From the NCBI GenBank assembly GCA_030435675.1, contig CM059623.1, positions 9,884,012 to 9,948,011 of the forward strand: a stretch of 64,000 nucleotides of DNA, written 5' to 3'. The notes below the pieces were generated by a model that ran no database searches, was not told the DNA's origin, and saw nothing but the letters and a program-made list of their open reading frames with translations. Shown here one piece after another: positions 11,488 to 21,243 of this stretch. The stretch's first letter is position 1, and the number at the start of each line of letters is the position of its first letter. Both the position numbers and the translations under genes were made by a program. This stretch comes from Steinernema hermaphroditum (lineage: Eukaryota > Nematoda > Chromadorea > Rhabditida > Steinernematidae).

Positions 11488-11763
11488 ATGACCGCATTGA
11501 ACGACTACGGAATCGAGGAGGTCTTCCAGAAGATGGAGCAGTGTCCTGTGCAGGATCAATTTGTCGTGGTGCCCATAGAACTCCTCCAGGAGCTCAGGAG
11601 GAGGACCACTCAGCTGGCGCGGGACTTCTACGAAGACGACCCCGAGTGTGATCTGACGGAGAAAGTGCTCGACTCTCTGAAGCAGATGCGAAGGGATTGC
11701 GAGGAGATCACGAGCGATCTCCAAAGCATGACCCGAAGCATTCACAGATCTCTTGGGAAGTAA
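11488..11763 (+). CDS. Small protein A, copy 1 (91 aa), unknown function
   Basis: The frame starts immediately after TTTGCAG, a splice-acceptor signal abutting the ATG, which suggests spliced-leader trans-splicing. The 91-aa product is acidic and helical with no signal peptide. It begins MTALNDYGIEEVFQ and has three cysteines (EQCPVQDQF, DDPECDL, RRDCEE). Copy 2 at 18908-18633 encodes an identical protein although several third-codon positions differ. That points to selection on the protein or to gene conversion. I do not recognise a domain; its helical C-terminus (LKQMRRDCEEITSDLQ) could form a coiled coil. Confidence 0.7.
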   Translation: MTALNDYGIEEVFQKMEQCPVQDQFVVVPIELLQELRRRTTQLARDFYEDDPECDLTEKVLDSLKQMRRDCEEITSDLQSMTRSIHRSLGK

Positions 11764-11984
11764 TCACCTTCTGAACTATGTTTATATACCATCAGTGCAG
11801 AAAAGATAAACATTTAGCAATGATCATGAAAGACTGAATACTTCGACTGGAGATGTGTCTTCAGATGGGTTTCGTCTCTATACTTCAAAACATCCTCTGC
11901 TACGGGTGGGGAACAAAAAGGAAAGAAAACGCTTTGTTTTGATCGTAACACGGTCCACCACCGAGGCTGAGCTTCTCTAATTGT

Positions 11985-12714
11985 TGTGGAAAACGGATAG
12001 AGCCTCGCTCTCTGACCGCCCTTAAATTCCACGCACTCGCAGTTCACTATTTCGCAGAGCTCGCCAAAAACAACCAAATACGTACTCTGCTTCCTCAAAG
12101 TACGTAAGCGACTGTCGCCACGCGGGATTCCCTTGTGCACGCGACTTCCAACCACACACGGTGATACAATCACCACTACAACGACTAATACACGCAAGCT
12201 AACACAGTAGCCTCGCAACAGCAACTGGCGCAAACTCGCAAGTTTCAACGCCGAACAAAACACAAGAAAAGATCCGCGACGCGCGATCTTCCTTTACAAC
12301 ACTGACTGGAATCCGACAGATCTCCAGGAATACAACAAAACCGAGCTGGTACAACAATTTATCCAAGCTACGGCAACAACAATGATCGGCAACACTAATA
12401 CAGAATTTCGACCACACGATCCAAAAACAACAGGTCCACGCGGGCATACACAACAACACTCGACCAATCACTGGGAGTCCGCTCCGGAATTCTGAAGAAC
12501 ACCGCTGCTCTCCAGCCGCACACTGATGAACTCTGCTGCTCTCGTTGTTTGCAGCCCACTGTCTTGTCTAGATGATGTTCCGGAACCTTCTGCGTCTCGT
12601 AGACACGTTATTCGGCGTGTAGACGTTTGGTTCAGAATTGGCGCGGGATTCAAATTCTGCTGAAATCCGGGAAATCCCGGACGCGCTGAAAGGACGGGAC
12701 TGCTTGTCGCGACA
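11985..12714. mobile_element. Solo-LTR-like insertion with 5-bp target duplication
   Basis: The other arm of the inverted duplication gives the empty site, so the insertion boundaries can be read directly. The inserted 730 bp begin TG and end CA and are flanked on both sides by ATTGT (11980-11984 and 12715-12719). These are features of an LTR left by recombination between two LTRs. Read on minus it starts TGTCGCGACA, resembling the TGTCGAGG start of the LTR at 19180, so minus orientation and a BEL/Pao-like origin are plausible but not shown. No long open frame is expected or needed; the frames seen inside are ignored. Confidence 0.75.
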
Positions 12715-12772
12715 ATTGTCATGAATTTGCTATATTCGTCCATGTTCAGAGAAAATTTATTCAATTACAATT

Positions 12773-13054
12773 TCAGCAATAATCGGAAGTGCACAGGCCC
12801 AAACGTCGGGGCGTCTCCTGGTTGAGCTCGTCGTAGTCGGGGAAGACAGGAGCTGGGGCTCCGATTCCGGACTTGAAGTCCCGAGGGGGACGCTGGCAGC
12901 CGAAGGCATGACACGGCGGCCGTCCGAAGTCGTCGAAGTGGCCGATGGCGCGAGGGTGCCCCCCATAGTAGTCTTCAGGATTCTCATAGTTCCAGCGTCT
13001 CACCGACGCTTCGACGGAGGCGAGAAGAAGCACAAGCAGGAAGAAGGCCTTCAT
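12773..13054 (-). CDS. Secreted peptide B, copy 1 (93 aa)
   Basis: A single exon starting with a clear signal peptide (MKAFFLLVLLLASVEAS). The mature part is rich in aromatic and acidic residues, Pro and Gly (WNYENPEDYYGGHPRAIG, FPDYDELNQE) and has four cysteines, the last at the C-terminus (CTSDYC). No known domain is recognised. It differs from copy 2 (18079-18360) by one residue just after the signal peptide. It is divergent from gene A on the same arm. The product is probably extracellular; Cys-rich short peptides of this type are often lineage-specific. Confidence 0.75.
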   Translation of the reverse strand: MKAFFLLVLLLASVEASVRRWNYENPEDYYGGHPRAIGHFDDFGRPPCHAFGCQRPPRDFKSGIGAPAPVFPDYDELNQETPRRLGLCTSDYC

Positions 13055-13324
13055 TGTTGTCAGGATGACGTGCCTGGCTCTCCTTCGCTCTTTTATGACG
13101 ACAAAAAGAAAGGAGACGCCGATGAGAATTAATGTTTCAGTTTCAGTTCACTTCGAAATATTTCCATCGCCCACTCTTTTTGAATTTCTTTTACAGTTTT
13201 TGGTACCCTTTGCAAAAGGTGGAAAACAAAGGCCTACTAAAAAATATCTATGGGCACGCATTTTGGAATATAAAGGAAAGGAATATCGAATTGCTTGGAC
13301 TTGGAATACTGTACATATTTGGAA

Positions 13325-13610
13325 TAGAGGCAGAAATGTGGTTGAATTGCCCCGGGTATTGCCATTACCCACCAATACATACCACGAAGCAACTTTTAAC
13401 GTATGTAAAAAAAACGAAAGCACATCACTTAGAACTCTTCCTCTTCCATTCCTTGATTCTATCCTAATCCATGTATATGTTGAAAGTGACACCGCGTAGC
13501 AGGTCAGCGACATTAAAATCCGTCAAGTAATGCTCAGTCGCGCCCAAGATCGACCAAGATCCTTTCGTCTGTTAGCACATAACGTTTCCTCTTTCTCGGT
13601 GGTTTCTCTC
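13325..13610 (+). repeat. Direct repeat unit 1
   Basis: This is a diverged direct copy of about 13975-14260. Shared blocks include CCCGGGTATTGCCA, AAAGYGACACCGCG, CCGTCAAGTAAT and CACGTAACGTTTCC-like ends. Open frames inside look accidental because the two copies do not conserve a frame. Confidence 0.6.
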
Positions 13611-13974
13611 CGCGCGATAAGGCCGTCTATCGGAAGCGTGCCTCTCCTAGTCCAAAATAGCGAACGCCGCGTAATATAGCCATCATGGACTGAGTTGTAT
13701 TCGAATAGACTGCAGGTGTAAACCCGTTCCGCACCACGTCGTTGTATCCGTCTTTGTGAATAATCGTTATCGAAGGTTCAATCACAAACGAAGCCTTTAG
13801 TGGGCACAACGTCGCATGTGCAACCACAAAACAGAATGGATAACCTACGGCAACGACCAAGAGCCACAATTTATAATGGTTTAAGAGCATATTGGGTGAT
13901 GGTTTACCGTATTTTTTAAACTTAGCAAAATAAACATCTTCAAATTTATATTGACAACACTCCGCCGGGCAACT

Positions 13975-14260
13975 TGCTGCGGCAGAAATGTACTTGAATT
14001 GTCCCGGGTATTGCCACCAACCCATGCAATATATACCATGAAACAACTTCCAGCAACATGTAAAAAACGACAACGCACCACTCCCATCTAAGATTTTCCA
14101 GATTCCGATCTAACCTAATCCATGCGTACGAAAGCGACACCGCGCAGCAGTCCAGTATTACCATCCGTCAAGTAATCATCAACAATGCGCAAGACCTTTC
14201 GCCTGCTAGCACGTAACGTTTCCTTTTTCTCAGTGTTTCCTGATCCCAGAATAGACGAAA
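13975..14260 (+). repeat. Direct repeat unit 2
   Basis: Partner of the unit at 13325-13610, with the same order of shared blocks. The unit lies in the spacer between the inverted arms and is not itself part of the inverted duplication. Family unknown. Confidence 0.6.
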
Positions 14261-14263
14261 ATA

Positions 14264-14949
14264 GGCGAAAAATAAAACGGGACATTTTAAGTGGAACAAC
14301 TAGTTCAGATATCTCAGTTAGACCGTCTCCAACATCGCACATTATATCAACGGTTCGAACAACGAACGGGTCTCTCCGTGGTTTGTTCGGAAGAGCGACC
14401 AGATACCCACCTCCGATTGCAGCGCTCAACGGAAGGTAGATAAGCAGAGAAAAATGAGCACCGTTCTTTCCGTTCGCATGGCTTCCGGATTGTTATCGTC
14501 CCCAGGAGTACTAAAACGTGCGCGTTTATGACATAAATGTATGAAATATTTCAGTCGGACATTTTACAATTTTTTATTTATAATAATTGAATTTTTCAAA
14601 TAAAAATTTGATTTAGTGGAATTAAATTTGTCAAACTACATCACTACACTACAGATCATAATTGGCTTGATAGTGATAACGCCACCACTAGATGTCAATG
14701 GTCTCCTTTCGAAACTCTCTCTTCCTTTTCTCGTGTGATAAGTGAGTGATACTACGCTACCCAGTGCTACTTTTCGCTTTTCTTGCGTGCCCAATTACAG
14801 AACAATCACCGTTTCCGATTTGTTTTGCGAGCCTTTCGCACAAGTGGTTGCTCGCTTTAACTTGCGCTTCACTAAACAACGTTAAATTCTTCAATACCCA
14901 TCAAATAGACATTTTCAGCTCAATTCTTTTTAGTCTCTCCGTCGTCCAA
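14264..14949. other. AT-rich intergenic / promoter region
   Basis: No supported exon. A strongly AT-rich stretch (about 14560-14640) precedes the His-rich gene and may belong to its upstream region. Confidence 0.4.
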
Positions 14950-15353
14950 ATGGGGTCTTGTGCTGGAAAGCCACAGAAAAAGGAGTCCGATGTTCAGTCT
15001 GGTTAGAGAACCTGATATTAGTGTCGACTCGCTCTCATTTCAGGCTCCAACCAACGTAATTCTCAGGAGCCTAAGCCTAAGCCATCGAAAAATGAGTCCG
15101 ATGTTCATCCTGGTTAGAGCAGTTGACATGACATTAGAGTCAACGCATTTTCGTTCTAGATTCCAGTCAGCGACATTCCCAGGAGTCCAAAGCGATGTCA
15201 CTTTTCGCTCCGAACGACATAAGGACTCAGGCGCTGCTCATGAACATGGAAGCCGAAGCTCACAAGCACCACCATCCTCTCCCCGACAGCCACCATCACC
15301 ATCACGATTTCTCCCTTGGAGCACAACATCACCATCATCATGGAGGATGGTAA
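14950..15353 (+). CDS. N-myristoylation-signal, histidine-rich small protein
   Basis: Three exons (14950-15001, 15044-15112, 15160-15353) with phase-1 junctions give a 104-aa protein with no frame break. The start MGSCAGKPQKKE fits an N-myristoylation site (Gly2) followed by a palmitoylatable Cys4 and basic residues, so attachment to the cytoplasmic face of a membrane is likely. The middle consists of a duplicated unit: exon 1 ends ESDVQSG and exon 2 ends ESDVHPD, and exons 2 and 3 both start with a Ser-Gln-Arg-x-Ser-Gln-Glu motif. The last 30 residues hold histidine clusters (HKHHHP, DSHHHHHD, QHHHHHGGW), a plausible Zn/Ni/Cu binding tail. Both donors read G|GTTAGA. Function unknown; membrane-linked metal binding is inference. 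Confidence 0.75.
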
Positions 15354-15632
15354 AAACCACGAAGACGCTCTCAAGGCCTCTTCTCTATCCTGCTGAGAGG
15401 TATCGGTGGAAGTGACTGTAGTAAAAATTCGTTATATTTTGTTTGATTACGGTACATCTTGTTTGATAAACAACCATAATTCTTGTATGCAAAAACAACC
15501 TGTTGTAACGGTGAACTCAATTATTTCAGCGTAAAATTAGTATTATTCGATATTTCAGGCAAGTATGCTTATGACAATTACTGGATTAGGTTATAAATAC
15601 AACATAGGATGCTAAAGCGCTTCGGGCACTTA

Positions 15633-15925
15633 CTAGCCTTCGCGGTGCTCTTCAGCATTTGATCCATCATCGGGAGGCGGCTCGTTATTGTCTCTCAGCA
15701 CGCGAATTTTCTCTCTCATTTGCTCGATCGTAGTTTTTAGGATAATGATCTGTGCATGAGGAAGATCAGCGAAAACAACGACAAAGTCCTTTTCACCTCA
15801 TTGCTGATTCGCCGGACTTTGGCATTCAGTCTTCGATAACGGCTTCGCAGTCGCCTGCTTTCGATCAGGAGCTGCTGGCACCGCCGGCATTCTTGACGGT
15901 CAGTTCTGTCTCGGTTACGAACCAT
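15633..15925 (-). CDS. Small basic coiled-coil protein
   Basis: Two exons fit: from ATG 15925, which directly follows the acceptor CGCATTTCAG, to about 15798, then a 47-nt intron ending CATGCACAG, and a second exon to the stop at 15633. The ~81-aa product starts with a very basic, Arg-rich region with a CRRC pair (QECRRCQQLLIESRRLRSR), continues as heptad-like helix (LKTTIEQMREKIRVLRDNN) and ends acidic. The layout recalls a bZIP-like basic/zipper protein but lacks a canonical basic motif, so I do not call it a transcription factor. The acceptor abutting the ATG suggests trans-splicing. Confidence 0.55.
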
Positions 15926-15940
15926 CTGAAATGCGAAACT

Positions 15941-16075
15941 TAAGAAGCAGCGACGAAGATGTCGCAATCGCTGAAAGTGTGCTGCAAGTCCTCGCCTTAA
16001 ACGTAAATTTTTCCGAAATGATAAGGCGCGGTTAATACACATTTTCCAAAATGATTCACCCCTCAATATGTTCAT
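15941..16075. repeat. Direct repeat, copy 1 (partner at 16566-16712)
   Basis: Shares AAGCAGCGACGAAGATGTCG, then CAAGTCCTCGCCTTAAACG, and ends CTCAATATGTTCAT. It is nearly identical to the copy about 625 bp downstream in the same orientation, apart from a short insertion (CTGCGG) in the second copy. Confidence 0.8.
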
Positions 16076-16283
16076 CAAGCTACGATCTCATTTTTTTGCA
16101 AATTTTCGCTTTTTACATAGAAACAAGGCGCCCGTAGCTAATACAAATTTTTTTAGATCTTTTGACAAAATGTACATTTTTTTCAAATCTAACGTTATCA
16201 GCATATTATGGAATCGTTGCCAAGAAAATAGGAAAGCACAGGAAAGAAACACAGTCCGACCTTACAGGTCCCTTCACGGAACA

Positions 16284-16514
16284 ATGAGTTCGTTAAAAGA
16301 CTTCGCTATCAAGGCGGCAATATCGGAGGTCTCCGCAATGTTGACAACATTGTGCAAAATGGGCCCATTATGCGGAGAACTTACAAAAATCTGTTTACAG
16401 AATGGGGCGCCGGCTGTGATGAGAAGAACCGAAGCTGATAAGAGCGTTGGCGTTGCTAACGCGGACGCCATCTTCAAACGAGTTCGCTTGCATGTCGAAA
16501 GGAACGCCAACTGA
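16284..16514 (+). other. Unassigned open segment between direct repeats
   Basis: Two overlapping frames are open here. One starts at ATG 16284 (MSSLKDFAIKAAIS). Another, entered through a TTACAG acceptor at about 16268, reads to the TGA at about 16438 with dibasic sites. I cannot decide whether either is coding. Confidence 0.2.
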
Positions 16515-16565
16515 TATGCGCTTAGAAATATGAAAAATACACTTCAAGGACATGCATAGAATGCA

Positions 16566-16712
16566 AAGAAGCAGCGACGAAGATGTCGCAATCGCTGAAA
16601 GCTGCGGTGTGCTGCAAGTCCTCGCCTTAAACGTAAATTTTTCCGAACTGATAAGACACGGTTACTACCCCTTTTCCAAAATGATTCACCACTCAATATG
16701 TTCATTATAGTT
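16566..16712. repeat. Direct repeat, copy 2
   Basis: Second copy of the 15941-16075 unit, slightly longer. The pair brackets about 490 bp of unrelated sequence, as expected from a local duplication or from paired ends of an insertion. Confidence 0.8.
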
Positions 16713-16719
16713 TGTTTCG

Positions 16720-17535
16720 GCACACTTTCGTTTCGGTACGAGCACAAACTATTATAAATTACTAAAAATTACGAAAGCATATTACTGCGATGCTTTTGTA
16801 CAAGCAGTGCACAACAGACGTAGATGAGGATCCTGCTTATGTCTACACCTGAACTAAGCTTTGGGCCAATTATACGACGGCTTGTGGGCAAATCAACATG
16901 TGAACAGGATATCGTGCAATCCTGAAAAATCGGCGAACGGATCTTCCTACGATCGTCATCGATGTTGGGGAGAACGTCTTCCTCACGAACTCGCTAAACC
17001 CCCATAAGCCGCCAGGGAAGACGCTGCCTTTGACGTCTCGTCATTGGATATAGGATCACGGATTGGATCACCATCTTCGTCACACAAAGGAACAAATATT
17101 ATATGAGAAGATCGATGTCAGTGATACTTATTACTATTCAGAATTGTTCCGTTATGTTCCGAAATGAAGTATAAAACCGAAATCTAGAATTTACAAATAC
17201 TGCCGCGGAAATTTTGAAATTCAAATGTAAAAAGCGATGCTATTCCTTTGTGCGAACTGATCATTTGTGCAAACTGAGAGTGTGTCGTACTGTGCTATTC
17301 TTGTTCTTTGCATCGCATAAACAAAAAAGCCAAACAGCTAATGGATCATTAGTAATTGCGGTGTTGATAGCATCCAGTTCCACAGGGCCGATAAGGGCAC
17401 CCACCGCCTCATGATAGATTGTCAACGTTGGCGTTTGATCACCATAAATCAACACACGAAATGTTCCGTATTCAAAAAAACTTATTTTGGTAGAAGCTAT
17501 TACGTCGCCCTACAATTTATGCCATTGAGGTCTTT
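16720..17535. other. No gene recognised
   Basis: AT-rich sequence with no supported exon or repeat relationship seen. Confidence 0.4.
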
Positions 17536-17539
17536 CACC

Positions 17540-17720
17540 CAGTGACCGGTCGAGTTGTACACTAGCTCTCTCGTTCGCCAAGCCGAAGACTCGCTGCAAG
17601 ACGAATGTCTGCGCCGCCAGCTACAGCCATGGCATATCACATCGTCTGTTGCACTCCACCACCGCGCCTCCACCGGCGCTACAAAGATGAGGATGCTTTG
17701 GAACTCCAAGGTCTACGCTG
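17540..17720 (+). repeat. Degenerate relative of dispersed repeat R
   Basis: The segment reads VRQAEDSLQDECLRRQLQ, similar to AREAEEALQLRRLRCQLK in the copy at 32395-32880. Nucleotide identity is low, so this is either an old copy or a member of the gene from which the repeats derive. Confidence 0.35.
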
Positions 17721-18078
17721 TCCACTATGGGATCTCTCCGTTCCATGTGCTGCGCGTCAATCGGAATGAGCCCCTTCGTCGCTTGGAAAGCCGCACAGAC
17801 GGATGTGATTGCTGTGTTGTACTTGGTATGAAACTTTCCTGAAACCAAAATTGTGTATTTTTTGTAAATAGATAAGCGTATTTTTTTAGCAGACCTATGT
17901 TTTCCATCTTTTTGCAAGGACTTCCAAACAACTGCAAAAGAAATTCAAAAGGAAAAGAGTGGGCGATGGAAATATTTCGAAGTGAACTGAAACTGAAACA
18001 TTAATTCTCATTGGCGTCCCTTTTCTTTTTGTCGTCATAAAAGAGCGAAGGAGCGCCAGGCACGTCATCCTGACAACA

Positions 18079-18360
18079 ATGAAGGCCTTCTTCCTGCTTG
18101 TGCTTCTTCTCGCCTCCGTCGAAGCGTCGTGGAGACGCTGGAACTATGAGAATCCTGAAGACTACTATGGGGGGCACCCTCGCGCCATCGGCCACTTCGA
18201 CGACTTCGGACGGCCGCCGTGTCATGCCTTCGGCTGCCAGCGTCCCCCTCGGGACTTCAAGTCCGGAATCGGAGCTCCAGCTCCTGTCTTCCCCGACTAC
18301 GACGAGCTCAACCAGGAGACGCCCCGACGTTTGGGCCTGTGCACTTCCGATTATTGCTGA
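18079..18360 (+). CDS. Secreted peptide B, copy 2 (93 aa)
   Basis: Same product as copy 1 with one substitution: EASWRRW here against EASVRRW there. It has signal peptide MKAFFLLVLLLASVEAS, four cysteines and a Pro/Gly/aromatic-rich mature part. An AATAAA lies just after the stop (about 18370). The intact reading frame in both arms, together with near-identity, argues that both copies are functional or recently converted. Confidence 0.75.
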   Translation: MKAFFLLVLLLASVEASWRRWNYENPEDYYGGHPRAIGHFDDFGRPPCHAFGCQRPPRDFKSGIGAPAPVFPDYDELNQETPRRLGLCTSDYC

Positions 18361-18632
18361 AATTGTAATTGAATAAATTTTCTTTGAACATGGACGAATA
18401 GCAAATTCATGGCAATTAGAGAAGCTCAGCCTCGGTGGTGGACCGTGTTACGATCAAAACAAAGCGTTTTCTTTCCTTTTTGTTCCCCACCCGCAGCAGA
18501 GGATGTTTTGAAGTATAGAGACGAAACCCATCTGAAGACACATCTCCAGTCGAAGTATTCAGTCTTTCATGATCATTGCTAAATGTTTATCTTTTCTGCA
18601 CTGATTGTATATAAACATAGTTCAAAAGGTGA

Positions 18633-18908
18633 TTACTTTCCAAGAGATCTGTGAATGCTTCGGGTCATGCTTTGGAGATCGCTCGTGATCTCCTCGCAAT
18701 CCCTTCGCATCTGCTTCAGAGAGTCGAGCACTTTCTCCGTCAGATCGCACTCGGGGTCGTCTTCGTAGAAGTCCCGCGCCAGCTGGGTGGTCCTCCTCCT
18801 GAGCTCTTGGAGGAGTTCTATGGGCACCACGACAAATTGATCCTGCACAGGACACTGCTCCATCTTCTGGAAGACCTCCTCGATTCCGTAGTCGTTCAAT
18901 GCGGTCAT
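18633..18908 (-). CDS. Small protein A, copy 2 (91 aa)
   Basis: Encodes exactly the same 91 residues as copy 1 at 11488-11763, with scattered synonymous differences. Examples are the third bases of the Gln and Cys codons around QLAR and PECDL. The ATG again abuts a TTTGCAG acceptor. No domain recognised; see copy 1. Confidence 0.7.
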   Translation of the reverse strand: MTALNDYGIEEVFQKMEQCPVQDQFVVVPIELLQELRRRTTQLARDFYEDDPECDLTEKVLDSLKQMRRDCEEITSDLQSMTRSIHRSLGK

Positions 18909-19179
18909 CTGCAAATAGACGATTAGTCACTGTGACGGTGACAGGGCACAATGACAATCTGTGTCGAAGCACTCCCTTTTAATGGAGACTGATGGGTGGA
19001 GCCATGTGGTGTGGTCATGAAACGTTCCCATGCCCCGGATATACTAACATTCCTGCTGAGTAATGTTTGTCCTGAGTTCTGGAATTACAAAAGCCGATCG
19101 AAGATCAAAGGTATTTCTCCCTCAAATAGATCACCCAGTTGTAGCCACATTTGACGTGGTTTGGCTTCATAAAAGGATC

Positions 19180-19400
19180 TGTCGAGGATTTCGACTAGAC
19201 TAGACAGTGTCTCGTATACTCTGTAATAATTATGTTGGTTGATTGTCAGTGCTTAACGGGTTGAGCATATAAATCGGTTGCTTCACCCACTCTCGCTTTT
19301 CTGTCGGAACAGGTTCGTGAACCTGTTACATAATTTCAGATCTCCCGTCAAATCCCGCGTGGCCCTCGAAGGAGGAAAGGCGAGCCGGAGAGATACAACA
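19180..19400 (+). repeat. 5' LTR (221 bp)
   Basis: Starts TGTCGAGG and ends GATACAACA. A TATAAAT box is at about 19268. It contains a 12-bp segment (19312-19323, GGTTCGTGAACC), absent from the 3' LTR, that completes an interrupted palindrome. Confidence 0.92.
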
Positions 19401-19401
19401 T

Positions 19402-19413
19402 TGGTGCATCGGC
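19402..19413 (+). other. Primer binding site, tRNA-Gly type
   Basis: TGGTGCATCGGC begins 1 nt after the LTR and is complementary to the 3' end of tRNA-Gly(GCC) plus CCA, as I know that tRNA in animals. Twelve matching bases is short but correctly placed. Confidence 0.7.
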
Positions 19414-19518
19414 TATTACGACACCTGCGGTTACTGGATCTTCAAATAACAAAATTACGAAGCCAGGAAAATTACAAGCCGGAACGAACAAATCGACCGG
19501 ACTTTTCAAACAATCAAA

Positions 19519-21216
19519 ATGTCAAAAAACTTAGCTAACGCGAAAGGAGCTATTACAAGAGCTAAAAAACTAGCAGAAAAATTACACATAGATGTTGATG
19601 AAACAATTTCAACTCTTAAATTTCCAAGTGAGGAAACGGAATACCTCAAATATTGCGTGAGAAAAAAGGGCGAAGCCCAGGCAAAAATGACAGCGGTTAT
19701 AAAAAATTTAGAAAAATTGGAAATTCAATTTGAGAAATACAACGAACTGCACGAAGAGTACGTAGACGCCATAGAAGAAGAAGATTCAGTAAATCTCCTA
19801 AAAGCAGAAGAAGATTTAGACGAATATGAAGACAAATATAATGAAAGCATAATGCTACTTGAAGGCGATAAGGAATCTTTGAGCACGCTGATTACACTGC
19901 TACAACAGAAAGCGGAATGTCTAAATGATTCCATACAAAACTCGACCAGTCACAGCAGTTTTAACGAGTCTAAAACGAATCAAAGTACGATGCAAGAAGA
20001 TCATTCGAACAATTACATGAAGACTAAAATCATCCCGTTGAAAATACCGACCTTCGAAGGAAATACAATGGAGTGGGAGATATTTCACACACTATTTAAA
20101 AAACAAATTGATAAAAACGACAATTTAGATTCAGTAGAAAAATTCTCTTATTTATTACAATTTCTAGAAGGACAACCGAAAGAGATCGTACGACAATACA
20201 ACCCATCAAAAGAAGGATATACTATGGCTCTTTTTCAACTGGAACAAACATATGGGAACAGTATTGCGCAGATTGAGAAGTTGTGGCAAGAATTAAACAA
20301 GATTTCTCCTTGCAAAAACGAGGTCAAGGAAGAAGAACAATTACTACGCAAGGTTACCGCTCTGGGAAGGCAGCTAGTCAATTTGGGTGAAAGCGAAACA
20401 TCAAGAGGATTATTACAAGAAATACTAAGCAAATTCTCCATACGTACACGAAGAATAATATACACACAACTAGAAACGGCTGAAGATTGGACATTACAAT
20501 CGATAATACACCGTTTAGAGAAACTGGTAAAAATCAACACTCTAGTTAATACTTATTGTGATACGCATGATTCTAAATACAACGATGGAAGAACCTATAA
20601 TAAGAACAACCAAAGGAACGATAAAATAACGCAATTCAAAGCTTGTTTCTACTGTAATAGAAGAAACCATAAATCAGAAGATTGCCGCACAATAAGTACA
20701 CTGGAAGAAAGAAAACAATTCATCAGTAACAACGGACTTTGTTACAAATGTGGAACGTCAGGACACACAGGACGAGAATGCAAAAGCCAGTCGTGTAAGT
20801 ATTGCAATCAAAACCACCACATTTCAGTATGCTACAAGAAAAACATGGATTCCAAAAAAGATAATTATAAACAGTTCGAATCTCACAATAATTGGAAGAA
20901 CAACATCGGCTCGAAGACTCAGTCATCTTTCCATACAAATCCAAATTTCACCCAACCGAAACAAGCTAGCGATAAAACAACGAATGAATCAAGAAATTAC
21001 AAAAACAGTTCAGCATCAAACCATTTCAATCAAAATACGGCCAAATTCACGTCGGAACAAAAACAAATGGATAACAAACAAGAGAAGAGAAATAACGTAG
21101 CAAAAGGAGCGCTACCAATCGGGTTCCTGAAAGTACGCAACGAAAAAACCAATGAGATTAAGAAAATCAAGTTCATGCTTGACAACGGAACTGAAAAGAG
21201 CGATCAAGGAACTTGA
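19519..21216 (+). CDS. BEL/Pao Gag protein (565 aa)
   Basis: An intact gag frame. The N-terminal ~150 residues are coiled-coil-like. From about residue 177 it carries the BEL/Pao capsid-type region (LKIPTFEGNTMEWEIFHTLF, known as DUF1759). Near residues 375-430 there are three zinc knuckles: CFYCNRRNHKSEDC and CYKCGTSGHTGREC are classical CX2CX4HX4C, and CKYCNQNHHISVC is shortened by one. The C-terminus enters the start of a protease (KFMLDNGTEKS, with Asp-Asn-Gly where Asp-Thr/Ser-Gly is usual) and is then cut off by the internal deletion. Function is virus-like-particle assembly and RNA packaging. Codon use is far more AT-rich than in neighbouring host genes. Confidence 0.92.
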   Translation: MSKNLANAKGAITRAKKLAEKLHIDVDETISTLKFPSEETEYLKYCVRKKGEAQAKMTAVIKNLEKLEIQFEKYNELHEEYVDAIEEEDSVNLLKAEEDLDEYEDKYNESIMLLEGDKESLSTLITLLQQKAECLNDSIQNSTSHSSFNESKTNQSTMQEDHSNNYMKTKIIPLKIPTFEGNTMEWEIFHTLFKKQIDKNDNLDSVEKFSYLLQFLEGQPKEIVRQYNPSKEGYTMALFQLEQTYGNSIAQIEKLWQELNKISPCKNEVKEEEQLLRKVTALGRQLVNLGESETSRGLLQEILSKFSIRTRRIIYTQLETAEDWTLQSIIHRLEKLVKINTLVNTYCDTHDSKYNDGRTYNKNNQRNDKITQFKACFYCNRRNHKSEDCRTISTLEERKQFISNNGLCYKCGTSGHTGRECKSQSCKYCNQNHHISVCYKKNMDSKKDNYKQFESHNNWKNNIGSKTQSSFHTNPNFTQPKQASDKTTNESRNYKNSSASNHFNQNTAKFTSEQKQMDNKQEKRNNVAKGALPIGFLKVRNEKTNEIKKIKFMLDNGTEKSDQGT

Positions 21217-21243
21217 AGAGATGCAGAAAAGCGCCGGCGGGAG

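Larger units (their letters stand above)
10985..13250. repeat. Left arm of large inverted duplication
   Basis: This arm matches the reverse complement of about 17870-21805. Shared landmarks in order are GCAAACGACTGTTTTGATAAG, a GATTTCATT block, gene A with its upstream 230 bp, the A-B spacer, gene B, and about 200 bp beyond B ending near a GGAAAACA block. A 730-bp solo-LTR-like insertion (11985-12714) is present only in this arm. Confidence 0.85.
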
